DNA of 64,000 bases from JACRLW01 sp050181465 (GCA_050181465.1 JBFXDD010000013.1:50921-114920), one strand, 5' to 3'; positions 28,071 to 38,300 are shown, numbered from the stretch's first letter. The notes: generated from the letters alone by a model not told the origin. A program made the numbers and translations.

Positions 28071-29240
28071 TCAACGCACACCTGTCGAGCGATCGAATCC
28101 AAGTCCGTCGGTCACGGGATCCCGCGGAGCAAGCAGCGCCGCGAGAGCGGGTCGTCGGGTCACCACTCGAGCGACACTCGCCACCAATGCGTCGAAGAAC
28201 CGCCGATAAGGCCCCTTTCGATGCTCGGTGACGAAGCCGAAAGCGACGATGAACAACAGGATCCCCGACACCACTCCGAGCACGTGCCAAACGTTGGTCG
28301 GGTCGTAGGGCAGCACGCTCTTGGCGAAGATCAACATCGGAGCGTGGGCCAGATACAGGCTGAACGTGAACGATGCGAAGAATCGGATGGGCCGCACGGC
28401 CGCGCGCGGGAAGGACAGATGCGCGTGCGACAAGCCGAGCAGGTGAACCACCGCGAACATCGCCACCACGTAGTCGTGCAGGTAGCTGCGCGCGCTGCCG
28501 AGGGCCGTTGCCTCCACTCCTCCGAACGGGCGATTGCCGATCTCGACCAGCCAATCTTCGGCCCCAGAGAACTTGTAGCCCGCGTAGCCGAGCACGGAGC
28601 CGATCAGGAGTGTCCTCGCAAGCCCCCGCGACATGCGGAGCCGCTCTTTCTGTTTCCAGAGCACCGCACCGATCAACCACGTCGGTGCCAAGAGCCACAG
28701 CTTGTAACCGACCAGCAGGAGACCGATGGCGAGGAACAGCCAACGACGCGCGCCTCGATAGAACGCGTAGATCGCGAACAGCACGTAGTACCAGACTTCG
28801 TAGCCCAGCGACCACCAGGGCACGTTGGCGAGCGGCGGCTCAGACAGCGTCCAGAGTTCGCCGAGGAAGGCCAACGTGAACGGGATGTAGAGCCAGAGTT
28901 TCTCCAGCTGGTAGCGGTCGTCGTACTCGGCCGGCGCGACGGTGGCACCGATGCTCGCGAGTACGTAGGTCAGCACTGCCGCCGGCAGAGCCACGGAGTA
29001 GATGCGCGCTCCGCGAGCGGAGAGATAGCTCGGCAGGCTGGCGTTGCGTGCGTCGGTCGTGAACGCGATCACGAATCCTGACAGCACGAAGAACAGGATG
29101 ACGGCATCGTGGCCCAGTTGCGGCACGAAGGTCACGAGCGAGGGATCCGCGACCCCGAACAGCTTCACGTGCGCGACGAACACCGCGAAGGAAGCCAACG
29201 CACGCAGCGCATCCAGCCAGAGCGAGACGTCGTTTCTCAT
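28071..29240 (-). CDS. Acyltransferase 3 family membrane protein
   Basis: The ATG at 29240 gives MRNDVSLWLDALRALASFAV, the classical N-terminus of the family, with helix 1 carrying the catalytic His in VFVAHVKLFG; 389 residues. About ten hydrophobic helices follow, with LFFVLSGFVIAF, WSLGYEVWYY and FSLYLAHAPML as recognisable motifs. These enzymes O-acylate sugars or cell-surface polymers at the cytoplasmic membrane. The acceptor is unknown. Confidence 0.92.
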   Translation of the reverse strand: MRNDVSLWLDALRALASFAVFVAHVKLFGVADPSLVTFVPQLGHDAVILFFVLSGFVIAFTTDARNASLPSYLSARGARIYSVALPAAVLTYVLASIGATVAPAEYDDRYQLEKLWLYIPFTLAFLGELWTLSEPPLANVPWWSLGYEVWYYVLFAIYAFYRGARRWLFLAIGLLLVGYKLWLLAPTWLIGAVLWKQKERLRMSRGLARTLLIGSVLGYAGYKFSGAEDWLVEIGNRPFGGVEATALGSARSYLHDYVVAMFAVVHLLGLSHAHLSFPRAAVRPIRFFASFTFSLYLAHAPMLIFAKSVLPYDPTNVWHVLGVVSGILLFIVAFGFVTEHRKGPYRRFFDALVASVARVVTRRPALAALLAPRDPVTDGLGFDRSTGVR

Positions 29241-29521
29241 CGGCTCAGAGGGCACTGTCGACTCAGGCGACGCGTGGGCGCGTCGAGAAAGCGAGGGGCG
29301 GCGGCATGGGGCGGCGGTAGCGGCTGCGCGCGAATACGCGTTCGGACGCGCGGGTGGTTCGAGGGGGCAAGGAGGATAGCTCAGCCGTCTGAGGACGACC
29401 GCCCGGTGTCGGTCTGAATCGTCCGAATCCAAGGGCCTCCTGGACTGGATCCGAACGCACCGAATCGACGTGCAGTGCAGGAACCCCATCTGCCGATGAC
29501 GTGGCAGGAACGGCATCCGAA

Positions 29522-30400
29522 ATGACCACTTCGACCCACGTCCTCGCGGCACTCCTCGCACTGGCGAGTCCGCTGGCGGCCCAGCAGATCCTGAATCTGG
29601 ACGCGAGAACGACGACGCAGGCAACCCCGGCGGTCCTGACCCTCGGTCCGGGGCTGTGGCGAGTGATCCCGATCGACCCCTCGAGCGGTGGCAGCTTCAC
29701 CGCCTGGCACCCCTGGAACGGAGTGAACAGCGGCTGCAGCGCCGTGCCGGGTGCCTGCACGCAGGGCTGGATGTGGAACTACTTCGTGCAGTGCCCGCAG
29801 ATGCCGTTCGTGAAGGTCGGCGCGGTGTTCGCCGGAATCGGTGCGCCGAAGTTCGCCACCGCCGACGAAGCCTTCGCCACCGCCGACGAGCACTGGTTCC
29901 CGCTCACGACCACGACCACGGTGAGCTTCTGGATCGGCGACAGCAGTCATGCCGACAACCTCGGCGGCGTCGCCTTGCGCATCGAATCGGCCTCGCCCAC
30001 TTATCCGACGTTGACCACCGGGTCGAGTTCGATCGCCCTCGCCACCGGCGGTTCGCAGACCCTCGATTTCGATGGCGGGGCGATTCGCGCCGGCCATCTC
30101 TACCTCGTTCTCGGATCGACCTCCGGCAGTGCTCCGGGATTCAGCGCGAACCACTGGCATCTGCCGCTGAACTTTCCAGACGCCTACCTCGGACTCACGC
30201 TGCAAAGCCCCAACTCGGCCATCCACGTGAACACGCTCGGTTCACTCGACGCGACCGGACGGGGTCGTGCGCGGATCGTCATCCCTGCGGGTCTCGATCC
30301 ATCGCTTGCCGGACTCAGCTTCTGGCACAGCGTGATCACGCTGCGCGGTCACGGAATCAGCGGAATCAGCGCAGCGTCACGGTTGGACCTGATTCGCTGA
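29522..30400 (+). CDS. Secreted protein with a planctomycete-type beta-rich C-terminus
   Basis: The ATG at 29522 gives a clean signal peptide (HVLAALLALASPLAAQQ); the seven codons before it are not needed. 292 residues. The middle part is Trp- and Gly-rich (AWHPWNGVNSGC, MWNYFVQCPQMPFVKVGAVF), with a Cys pair that may form a disulfide, and the last 60 residues (LGSLDATGRGRARIVIPAGL) read like the module seen in the neighbouring PKD protein. No catalytic motif is seen. It is convergent with that gene. Confidence 0.75.
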   Translation: MTTSTHVLAALLALASPLAAQQILNLDARTTTQATPAVLTLGPGLWRVIPIDPSSGGSFTAWHPWNGVNSGCSAVPGACTQGWMWNYFVQCPQMPFVKVGAVFAGIGAPKFATADEAFATADEHWFPLTTTTTVSFWIGDSSHADNLGGVALRIESASPTYPTLTTGSSSIALATGGSQTLDFDGGAIRAGHLYLVLGSTSGSAPGFSANHWHLPLNFPDAYLGLTLQSPNSAIHVNTLGSLDATGRGRARIVIPAGLDPSLAGLSFWHSVITLRGHGISGISAASRLDLIR

Positions 30401-30436
30401 GCGACTGACGCGCACCGGTGCATCGGAGCGATCCCA

Positions 30437-32362
30437 TCATTGACCGATGACCCACTCGACACCGTTGGAGAGGGCCACCGAATTGGGAGATCCGGGCACG
30501 ATCAGCAACATCTGGAAACACAGCGGTCCGGCGCCGAGCAATGCCGGATCGGGCGGCAACGGCAAATCGATCGAGGTCGATCCCACTGCCGCCGTGCCGA
30601 CGGCCACCGAGAAGAGTGAGGGCAGGTCGACGAGGATCTCGCCGAGGAACGTGGGCGTGCTGCCGCGGCCGAATGCGATCAGCATCGAACCGATCGAGCC
30701 GAGATCGGATTGATCGAGCGAGAGGCGCGCCGTGCGGCCGATGAGCGGCAAGTCTCGAGTCGTCAGCCCCGGGATCGGCTGCCCAGTGCCGCTGGCGGTG
30801 CCGACCCCGTAGTCGAACGAGGTTGCCGAAGCCACCGCGAGAAGGACGCGCGCGAGAGGTCCCGGTCCCCCACTCAACGCGACGGCCCCACCGCTGACGA
30901 CGAGGTTCGCCTCGGCGCGGAGCCGTGACAAAGTGATCGGCAGACCCAGCAGACTCGACGTCGCTGGACTGTTCGCATACGAAGAATGGGACTGAGTCGA
31001 GTCGCCGGTGGAACCGAGCACCCCGACGATCTCACCGCTGCGGAAACTCGCACCGGACACTCGCAACTGTCGACCCGAGTTGGCCCCGGCGGCGAAGAAC
31101 AGCAATTCTGCCGTGGCCGGAGCGGTCGGCGGCGGCGGGGCCGCCGAGAGCCGGTAGACCGCGGCATTCTGGAGGCCATGACCGATCTCGTCGGGCACCT
31201 CCAACGCCACGATCGAGAAGTCCCGCGGCGCGGTGAACCAATGGCCGCGCGAATCGGTCGGGAAAGAGTAGGTCGAGATGAACGACGGCATCGGGGCGGT
31301 TTGCACCTCGATCGCCGCACGGATGGTCGCGACGCGGTTGGCGCGGGTCACCGTGAGCGCGCATCGGTAGATGCCCGGAGCCGGGTAATCGAAGGTCGGA
31401 CTGGTCTGCGTGGAATCCGGCGTGCCGTCGTCGTCGAAGTCCCAACTCCAAGCGCTCGGCGCCGGGGTGCTGCGATCGGTGAACGTGATTGCGTAGGGTT
31501 GAGCTCCGCTCGGCGCAGCATCGAATGCGGCAGTCAGCGGATCGACATCCACGAAGCCGGATCGGCGCAGAGTCAGTCCGCCGTTCGCGTCGACCACTCG
31601 CATCGTGACGTCGAACACTCCGCTCGCCGTGTAGGTGTGCTGTGCGGTCGCGCCCGAGTAGTCGTAGTTGCCGTCGCTGTCGATGTCCCAATCGATCGCG
31701 GAGATTCCGCCTGGGACCGCACTGAACGACTCATCGGCGAATTGGACCGTCAGCGGTGACGTACCCGATCGGACATCTGCCGTGAACCACGGATGCGTGC
31801 CGTTCGCGATCTCGTATCGCAAGGCGCCGTTCCAAACCCGCGGTGAGAACACCGGAGCGACGAACGGCGCATTGCTCGCCGAGCCGAGGCTCAACGTCAC
31901 GACGGAGTCGGTGAAGCTCTGGTTCGTCCCGTCGCCGTTGGTGTAGCGGTGACCGCCGCCGTGGATAACCAACGCGACCCCGCGCGAGCCCGGCTCGAAC
32001 AAGACGGGAACTCGGAGGGGCACGACCGTCGGTTGGTCGATACCCGCCGCCGGCACACTCGCATCTGCCGTGCTCACGACGGTCCAGGCGGGCGACGACT
32101 CAGCCCCGACGTGGGACACGCCGTTCGGCAAGGCGTGGACATCCAGACTGACCGGACTCCCGAGAGCAGCAGCCGAGTTCAACTCGATGTGCGTGATCCA
32201 GACCCGTTGCGTGGTCGTGATGTCGAAGTACACCGCACCACCATCACCCCCGCCGTTGTCGGATGCGAACAGCGTGGCGATCCGCGACGGCGTCTGCGCG
32301 CCGACGCCGCCGGCGGAGATTCCGATCCACGCCAGGAACAGCAGAGAGGAGAGGGTGCGCAT
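30437..32362 (-). CDS. Secreted protein with two PKD domains and a planctomycete-type C-terminus
   Basis: The start at 32362 (MRTLSSLLFLAWIGISAGG) gives a signal peptide; nine codons upstream are dropped. 641 residues. A beta-sandwich N-terminal region (residues 25-190) is followed by two PKD domains, marked by IDWDIDSDGNYDYSG with HTYTASGVFDVTMRVVDANG and by WSWDFDDDGTPDSTQ with FDYPAPGIYRCALTV. Asp-rich loops may bind calcium. Then come a second beta-rich region and a C-terminal module ending SNGVEWVIGQ. PKD domains usually mediate adhesion or polymer binding. Confidence 0.88.
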   Translation of the reverse strand: MRTLSSLLFLAWIGISAGGVGAQTPSRIATLFASDNGGGDGGAVYFDITTTQRVWITHIELNSAAALGSPVSLDVHALPNGVSHVGAESSPAWTVVSTADASVPAAGIDQPTVVPLRVPVLFEPGSRGVALVIHGGGHRYTNGDGTNQSFTDSVVTLSLGSASNAPFVAPVFSPRVWNGALRYEIANGTHPWFTADVRSGTSPLTVQFADESFSAVPGGISAIDWDIDSDGNYDYSGATAQHTYTASGVFDVTMRVVDANGGLTLRRSGFVDVDPLTAAFDAAPSGAQPYAITFTDRSTPAPSAWSWDFDDDGTPDSTQTSPTFDYPAPGIYRCALTVTRANRVATIRAAIEVQTAPMPSFISTYSFPTDSRGHWFTAPRDFSIVALEVPDEIGHGLQNAAVYRLSAAPPPPTAPATAELLFFAAGANSGRQLRVSGASFRSGEIVGVLGSTGDSTQSHSSYANSPATSSLLGLPITLSRLRAEANLVVSGGAVALSGGPGPLARVLLAVASATSFDYGVGTASGTGQPIPGLTTRDLPLIGRTARLSLDQSDLGSIGSMLIAFGRGSTPTFLGEILVDLPSLFSVAVGTAAVGSTSIDLPLPPDPALLGAGPLCFQMLLIVPGSPNSVALSNGVEWVIGQ

Positions 32363-32552
32363 CCGGGGTGGAAGGAGTCTACCCCCCAACGGAGGGGCTG
32401 CTCGGTTCGGCCGCAGTGCAGTTCGCAGCCGGCGGCAGCCGCGCCGTCAAGCTCCGCTCGCACCGGGGTTTAGCACCACCTTTCGGCCTTCCGATATCCA
32501 CGGGACGTCGACCAGCGACTTTCTGCTCGCTCACGCCCCGTCAGCCGCCGCC

Positions 32553-35500
32553 ATGGACATCCAGCCATTCCACAAAGTTCTCTGTGCGAACCGCGGCGAG
32601 ATCGCGATCCGAGTCTTCCGCGCGTGCGCCGAACTGGGGAAGCGGACGGTCGCGATCTTCAGCGAACAGGACGCAACCCATCAGCATCGCTACAAGGCCG
32701 ACGAGTCGTACCTGGTCGGACGCGGCAAGAAGCCGGTGGAGGCGTACCTGGCCATCGACGAGATCCTCGACATCGCCGAGCGCGCCAAGGTCGATGCGAT
32801 TCATCCTGGATACGGCTTCCTCTCCGAGAACGCTCGCTTCGCCGAAGCCTGCCGCGCTCGCAAGATCGCATTCCTCGGTCCGCGCGCCGACGTGATTCGC
32901 GTCCTCGGCGACAAAGTCGCAGCGCGTCGACTCGCCGAGCGAGCCGGTGTCCCGACCGTTCCCGGTCTGACGATCGATCTCACCGACGATGCTGCACTGG
33001 ACCAGGCGCGCGAGTTCTGCGCGGCGCACGCGCCGATCATCGTCAAGGCCGCACACGGCGGAGGAGGGCGGGGAATGCGAGTCGTCGATCGGCGGGAGCA
33101 GCTCGTCGAGGCGATCGAACGCGCTCGCTCGGAAGCGCAGGCAGCGTTCGGGAACCCTCAGGTATTCCTGGAGAAGTTCTTGCCGAAGGTCCGCCATATC
33201 GAAGTTCAGATCCTGGGCGACCTCACCGGGCAGATCGTGCACCTGTACGAGCGAGATTGCTCGGTGCAGCGCCGCCATCAGAAAGTGATCGAAGTCGCTC
33301 CGGCACCGAATCTCGACCCGAGCGTCCGCCAACGCCTGCTCGCAGACGCGCTGGCCATCGCAAAGGCAGCCGGCTACCACAACGCCGGAACCGTCGAGTT
33401 CCTGGTAGCCGATCGACAACATTGGTTCATCGAAGTGAATCCGCGACTCCAGGTCGAACACACGGTTACGGAAGTCGTGACCGGTGTCGATCTAGTGCAA
33501 GCGCAGATCATGATAGAAGAGGGCCACGCTCTCGCGTCGGAGGAGATCGGGATCTACTCGCAAGAATCCATCCAGCCGCGAGGCTGTGCGATCCAGTGCC
33601 GCGTCACGACGGAGGATCCTGCAAACGGCTTCCTGCCGGATACGGGGACCATCACCGCATATCGAAGCGCCGAGGGACTCGGCATTCGTCTCGACTCCGG
33701 CAGCGGCTATTCGGGGGCCCATGTCACGCCGCACTATGACTCGCTCTTGGTGAAGGTCACGTCCTTCGGACCCTCGCTGAGTGCAGCGGCCCAGAAGGGT
33801 CTACGCGCGCTGCAGGAGTTCCGTATCCGCGGCGTGAAGACCAACCTTCGATTCCTCGAGAACGTGCTGCGCCACGAGGCGTTTCTCGGCGGGGCCACCT
33901 GGACGCGGTTCATCGACGACACGCCCGAACTCTTCTTGTTGACGCGGCACCGCGACCGTGCCACCAAGCTCTTGAGCTACCTGGCCGACGTGATCGTGAA
34001 CGGCCATCGCACGATCGCCAAAGCACAGCAACGGCCATCGATCGAGTTCCCGACTCCTCCGCTGCCGCGTGTCGACCTCGACAGCAAGCCGCGCGACGGC
34101 ACGGCGCAGATCCTCGATCGCGAAGGACCGGCGGGACTCGCCCGCTGGGTGAAGGCCCAGGGCCATCCGCTACTCACCGACACGACGATGCGTGACGCCC
34201 ACCAGTCGCTGTTGGCCACTCGCGTGCGAAGCCGCGACATCCTGCGCATCGCGCCCGCGACGGCTCGACTGGCGGCGGACCTGTTCAGCGTCGAGACCTG
34301 GGGCGGTGCGACCTTCGACGTCGCCTACCGGTTCCTGGACGAGGATCCGTGGGACCGTCTTCGCCAGCTACGGCGTGCGATGCCCAACCTGCTGCAGCAG
34401 ATGTTGCTGCGCGGCGCGAACGCCGTGGGCTACACGAGCTACCCCGACAACGTCGTCGAAGCCTTCATCGATGAAGCGGCCGGCGCCGGCGTGGACGTGT
34501 TCCGCGTGTTCGACAGCCTCAACGACCTCGACAACATGAAGGTCGCGGTCGATCGCGTCATCAAGACCGGCAAGATCGCTGAGCTGGCGATCTGCTACAC
34601 CGGCGACGTGGACAACCCGGCGCGGAGGAAGTACGGCATCGACTACTACCGCGACCTCGCCAGGCGAATCGAGGACATGGGCGCACACTTCCTGTGCATC
34701 AAGGACATGGCCGGACTTCTCCGGCCGCACGCCGCCGAACTCTTGATCGGAGCGCTCTTGGAGTGCACCGAACTGCCGATCCACCTCCATACGCACGACA
34801 CCAGCGGCAATGGGATCGCGACCCTCGTCAAGGCGATCGAGAGCGGCGTCCACATCGTCGACGTCGCTCTCGCCCCGATGGCGGGACTCACGAGTCAGCC
34901 CAGCTTCAATGCGCTGATCGCGGCACTGCGTGGGGGACCGCACGAGACCGGCATCAAGAACAAGGACATCCAATCACTCGCCGACTACTGGGAATCGGTT
35001 CGAGAGTACTACGCACCATTCGAGTGCGGTCTCAAGAGCGGCACCGCTGAGGTTTACTATCACGAGATTCCCGGCGGTCAGTATTCCAACCTCCGACCCC
35101 AGGTTGCATCGCTCGGTCTCATCCATCGATGGAACGACGTCAAGCACGCGTTCGCGGTGGTGAATCAACTCGTCGGTGACATTCCGAAGGTCACCCCGTC
35201 GAGCAAGATGGTCGGCGACTTCGCGACCTTCCTCGTTCAGAACGACCTTCTCGTGGTCGCGGACTCGCTCACCGCGATGACGACCGGTACGCGCGCGAAG
35301 TTGCTCGCGAACGCCGCGCGCCTCGACTTCCCGCTGAGCGTCGTGCAGTATTTCCAAGGCCAACTCGGTCAGCCGCCCGGCGGCTTCCCGGAAGACCTAC
35401 GCTCGGCGGTCCTCAAGGGACTTCCCACGACCAGCGGCAATCCGGGCAGTCAGCTCCCGCCCCTCGATCTCGATTCGCTCGGCGAGCAGTTGCAGCATCG

Positions 35501-36050
35501 ATTCGGTCGCAGCTTCGCCGCCCACGAGGTCGTGAGCGCGGCGCTGTATCCGCGCGTCCTCGATGACTTCTTCCGCTTCCGCGATCGTCACGGCGACGTT
35601 TCGATTCTCGACACACCGAGCTACTTCTATGGCCTCGAGCAGGGCAAAGAGGTGTGGATCGAGATCGAGGAGGGCAAGACCTTGGTCGTGCGGCTCGACG
35701 CGATCAGCGAACCCGCAGAGGACGGCTCGGTCACCGTCTACTTCACGCTCAATGGACAGGCGCGCCCGATGACCGTGCTGGATCGATCACTGGCGAAGCC
35801 GGACCAGGTCGGTCGCAAAGCCGATCCGGCCACGCCCGATCAAATCGGGGCACCGATGCCCGGCAAGATCATCAGCGTGAAGATCAAGGCCGGCGAATCC
35901 GTGAAGGAGGGAGACCCATTGCTGACCCTGGAAGCGATGAAGATGGAGACCGTCGTGCGCGCGCCTCGCTCCGGGACGATCGCCGAGTTGGTGGCTGCGG
36001 AGGGCAAGAGCGTGCAGGCGCGCGACCTCCTGGTCGTGATGGCTTCCTGA
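32553..36050 (+). CDS. pyc: Pyruvate carboxylase
   Basis: Carboxylates pyruvate to oxaloacetate with ATP and bicarbonate, replenishing the TCA cycle. The ATG at 32553 starts directly before the biotin-carboxylase domain (FHKVLCANRGEIAIRVFRAC); the 161 codons upstream are antisense to the PKD gene. 1,165 residues, the normal full length. Domains in order: biotin carboxylase/ATP-grasp (KAAHGGGGRGMRVV, NPRLQVEHTVTEVVTG), carboxyltransferase (LTDTTMRDAHQSL, LCIKDMAGL, HTHDTSGNG), and the biotinyl domain with the acceptor Lys in LTLEAMKMETVV. The gene stands alone, so it is a single-chain enzyme. Confidence 0.97.
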   Translation: MDIQPFHKVLCANRGEIAIRVFRACAELGKRTVAIFSEQDATHQHRYKADESYLVGRGKKPVEAYLAIDEILDIAERAKVDAIHPGYGFLSENARFAEACRARKIAFLGPRADVIRVLGDKVAARRLAERAGVPTVPGLTIDLTDDAALDQAREFCAAHAPIIVKAAHGGGGRGMRVVDRREQLVEAIERARSEAQAAFGNPQVFLEKFLPKVRHIEVQILGDLTGQIVHLYERDCSVQRRHQKVIEVAPAPNLDPSVRQRLLADALAIAKAAGYHNAGTVEFLVADRQHWFIEVNPRLQVEHTVTEVVTGVDLVQAQIMIEEGHALASEEIGIYSQESIQPRGCAIQCRVTTEDPANGFLPDTGTITAYRSAEGLGIRLDSGSGYSGAHVTPHYDSLLVKVTSFGPSLSAAAQKGLRALQEFRIRGVKTNLRFLENVLRHEAFLGGATWTRFIDDTPELFLLTRHRDRATKLLSYLADVIVNGHRTIAKAQQRPSIEFPTPPLPRVDLDSKPRDGTAQILDREGPAGLARWVKAQGHPLLTDTTMRDAHQSLLATRVRSRDILRIAPATARLAADLFSVETWGGATFDVAYRFLDEDPWDRLRQLRRAMPNLLQQMLLRGANAVGYTSYPDNVVEAFIDEAAGAGVDVFRVFDSLNDLDNMKVAVDRVIKTGKIAELAICYTGDVDNPARRKYGIDYYRDLARRIEDMGAHFLCIKDMAGLLRPHAAELLIGALLECTELPIHLHTHDTSGNGIATLVKAIESGVHIVDVALAPMAGLTSQPSFNALIAALRGGPHETGIKNKDIQSLADYWESVREYYAPFECGLKSGTAEVYYHEIPGGQYSNLRPQVASLGLIHRWNDVKHAFAVVNQLVGDIPKVTPSSKMVGDFATFLVQNDLLVVADSLTAMTTGTRAKLLANAARLDFPLSVVQYFQGQLGQPPGGFPEDLRSAVLKGLPTTSGNPGSQLPPLDLDSLGEQLQHRFGRSFAAHEVVSAALYPRVLDDFFRFRDRHGDVSILDTPSYFYGLEQGKEVWIEIEEGKTLVVRLDAISEPAEDGSVTVYFTLNGQARPMTVLDRSLAKPDQVGRKADPATPDQIGAPMPGKIISVKIKAGESVKEGDPLLTLEAMKMETVVRAPRSGTIAELVAAEGKSVQARDLLVVMAS

Positions 36051-36144
36051 ACTGCCCGCAGCCGAAACTCGCTTCCTTGTGCGGGAAGGCCGGTGAGGCT
36101 CGCCTCGTCTCATGGTGCGGCTCGACGAGCCGGAGTAAATCACC

Positions 36145-36780
36145 ATGCATCCGATCCTGATCCCCTTCCTGCTGATCGCCGCGGCTTACGCCCCCACGAT
36201 CACTTCCACCCCATCGCCGGCAGCCGCGACGCTCGCGGTCGTGCAGGAGGCACCGGCGATCACGCTGGAGCCAGGCACTCACGAGCTCCGTGCTCTGGTG
36301 AACACCTTTGCAGTCGCGGAAGACTGCAACTACCTCTTCCAAGACTCCACGTTCGGCAACACGAGCGAGAGCTTGTCCGTGCGCCTCCAATCCAAGCTGG
36401 AGGTGCGAGCGACAGAACTCCGCGCGACCCTCGAGCGGCTGCTCTACTCGGTCGGCATCGTCATCGTCCCGCTCGATTCGGACCAGAACCTCTGCGAGAT
36501 CATCGCTCTCAACGGCCCGCGGCGGGGTGAATATCTCGCGCAAGCGCGCCCCTTGACCGCCGACGCACTGCTGAGCGAACCGGATCGGTATGACGCGGTG
36601 ATCACGACGGCGGTCGTCGATGGGATTTCGGCAGCCCAGGTCGCCAACATGCTCCGACCGTTCCTCGCCATGCCGGGACCGAACTCGATCACGCTCTCGG
36701 CAGTGAGCGAGACGAAGATCGCGATCGCGGGGACTCGCCGAAACGTGGCGGCGGTGCTGCGAATCCTCAACGGATTGTGA
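36145..36780 (+). CDS. Stand-alone secretin N-domain-like protein
   Basis: 211 residues with an N-terminal hydrophobic segment (ILIPFLLIAAAYA), probably a signal. The first 100 residues resemble the N0-type secretin/TonB short domain (LRALVNTFAVAEDCNYLFQD, ELRATLERLLYSVGIVIVPL). The last 70 (VITTAVVDGISAAQVANMLR and KIAIAGTRRNVAAVLRIL) read as an N1-type secretin domain. The outer-membrane channel domain is absent and no type II secretion gene is adjacent. It may be a split secretin accessory or a relic; I favour a real small protein because both subdomains are intact. Confidence 0.7.
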   Translation: MHPILIPFLLIAAAYAPTITSTPSPAAATLAVVQEAPAITLEPGTHELRALVNTFAVAEDCNYLFQDSTFGNTSESLSVRLQSKLEVRATELRATLERLLYSVGIVIVPLDSDQNLCEIIALNGPRRGEYLAQARPLTADALLSEPDRYDAVITTAVVDGISAAQVANMLRPFLAMPGPNSITLSAVSETKIAIAGTRRNVAAVLRILNGL

Positions 36781-36835
36781 TCGCACGCCCGAACCGCTGG
36801 TGAAGACCTGCTGCGATCGACTCAACTCGCGCCCA
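36779..36835. repeat. Degraded short copy of the hairpin-repeat family, copy G
   Basis: The sequence between two convergent stop codons keeps the family segment CTGCTGCGATCGACTCAACTCGCGC, here split between positions 36808 and 36832, but the outer arms are largely eroded. I accept it only because copies E and F sit in the same kind of place with the same inner flank. Confidence 0.4.
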
Positions 36836-38006
36836 GCAGCGTCGCCAGTCGACGACATGCCTCATCCAGCACCTCATCCGCAACAGCGAAGTGGAAGCGC
36901 AAGGTGCGCGCTTCGCTGATCGAGGTGCCGAATAGATGGCCCGGCACCGCGTTGATCCGCACCTTGTCGATCAACGCGTGAGCCGCATCCATCGGTGCCG
37001 CATCGCCCAGCACCTTGCGGTAGTCGGCGAGGACGTAGTAGGCACCGGCAGGTACTTGGAATTGGAAACCGGCCGCTGCGAGTGCCGCACACAGTCGATC
37101 TCGTCGCGCCTGGTAGTCGGTGGACAACTCGCGGTAGAAGGATTGCGGTAGTTCACGCAGCGCTGCAGCGGTCCCGATCTGTGCCGGTCGTGAAGCGCAA
37201 ACCCACGCCTGATCCCCCGTGCGACCGATCGCATCCACCACGTCGCGAGGTCCGGCGACGAATCCGATACGCCAGCCGGTGATGGAGAAGGTCTTGCTGA
37301 AGCTGCTGATCGTCACGGACCGGCGAGCGAGTTCCGGCAGCCGCGCCGGCGGCACATGTTCACGGCCATCGAAGACCATGTGTTGGTAGACCTCGTCCGT
37401 GAGCAGGACGACCTCCGAGCCGTGGACCGCGCTGGCGATCGCCTCCAGTTCCTCCGCCGAGAAGACCTTGCCGCTGGGATTCGCCGGCGTGTTGATGACG
37501 ATCCCGCGCACTCCCGAACGGACCGCACGCTCCAGGCCGGCCACATCGATCCAACCGTCACCCCGATCGGCCGCCACGGGAACGGGCACGAGCCCGAGCA
37601 TCGACAGCGCGGTGAAGTGGTAGGAGTAGAAGGGCTCGAAGAGCACGACCCGCTCGCCCGGGTCGAAGAGCGTGAGCACGGTGGCGGTGAACGCGCCCGA
37701 AGACCCCGGGGTCACGGCAACTCCGGTGGGACCGAACCGAAGTCCATGCCACGACTCGAGTGCGTCGGCGATCGCCTCGCGAAGTGCGGGCAGGCCGGAG
37801 TAAGGCGTGTAGACCTGGCGCTCGCCGGGCCTCACGGCGGCGGCGACCGCGTCGGCGGCGACCCTCGGCAACGGCAGGTCGCAAACCCCCTGGCCGAGAT
37901 TGAGGCCGCCCGGGACCCGCTCGATCACTTCGGTGAGAGCTCGAAGCGGGTTGGGGACGGCGAGTGGTGCGGCGCGAGCCGCCCGGTGGTCGAGAGGGGT
38001 CGCCAT
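36822..38006 (-). CDS. Class I/II pyridoxal-phosphate aminotransferase
   Basis: The ATG at 38006 gives MATPLDHRAARAAPLAV; 394 residues, normal for fold-type I aminotransferases. Visible features: GGLNLGQGVCDLPLP at the N-terminus, YSGLPALREAIADAL, NTPANPSGKVFS (substrate-carboxylate Asn region), LTDEVYQHMVFDG (cofactor Asp and Tyr), and the Schiff-base Lys in SSFSKTFSITGWRIGF. The sequence resembles the aspartate/kynurenine-aminotransferase subgroup, but the substrate is not assignable. Confidence 0.93.
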   Translation of the reverse strand: MATPLDHRAARAAPLAVPNPLRALTEVIERVPGGLNLGQGVCDLPLPRVAADAVAAAVRPGERQVYTPYSGLPALREAIADALESWHGLRFGPTGVAVTPGSSGAFTATVLTLFDPGERVVLFEPFYSYHFTALSMLGLVPVPVAADRGDGWIDVAGLERAVRSGVRGIVINTPANPSGKVFSAEELEAIASAVHGSEVVLLTDEVYQHMVFDGREHVPPARLPELARRSVTISSFSKTFSITGWRIGFVAGPRDVVDAIGRTGDQAWVCASRPAQIGTAAALRELPQSFYRELSTDYQARRDRLCAALAAAGFQFQVPAGAYYVLADYRKVLGDAAPMDAAHALIDKVRINAVPGHLFGTSISEARTLRFHFAVADEVLDEACRRLATLLGAS

Positions 38007-38118
38007 GATTCGACGGTCGCGCCGAGGATACTGGTCGAAGGAATGTTGTCGGCCCGCTTTCCCGACCCCGCGGCCCCGAGACTCGCGGGCTTCCGTCAGA
38101 CCCCAACGCCCCGAAGTC

Positions 38119-38300
38119 CTAGCCCGGATGATTCGTGAACGTCGTCGCGAGATCGACACAGGTCGATGCCCGGCAAGGAGCTACGACGGTCGACGACCGA
38201 AGCGTAGCTGTAGCTACGCTGCCAGGGAGGAGCCGTCGTAGCGACGCCGCTGGGCGCGACTTGTGGCGATCGCAGCAGACGTTCACGAGTAATCCGGGCT
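38119..38300. repeat. Intergenic hairpin repeat, copy B (first of a tandem pair)
   Basis: A full copy: left arm CTAGCCCGGATGATTCGTG, inner flank GTCGCGAGATCG, core with GGCAAGGAGCTACGACGG, right inner flank CGATCGCAGCAGACG and right arm TTCACGAGTAATCCGGGCT. The arms are imperfect inverted repeats. The next copy begins 180 bases later at the shared CTAG, so the two form a head-to-tail tandem. Unlike the other copies it lies between divergent genes. Confidence 0.92.

Noticed and set aside
29370..29395. Sequence resembling a tRNA D-arm (GGATAGCTCAG followed by CTGAGG)
   Set aside because: No anticodon stem, T-arm or acceptor pairing can be formed around it.
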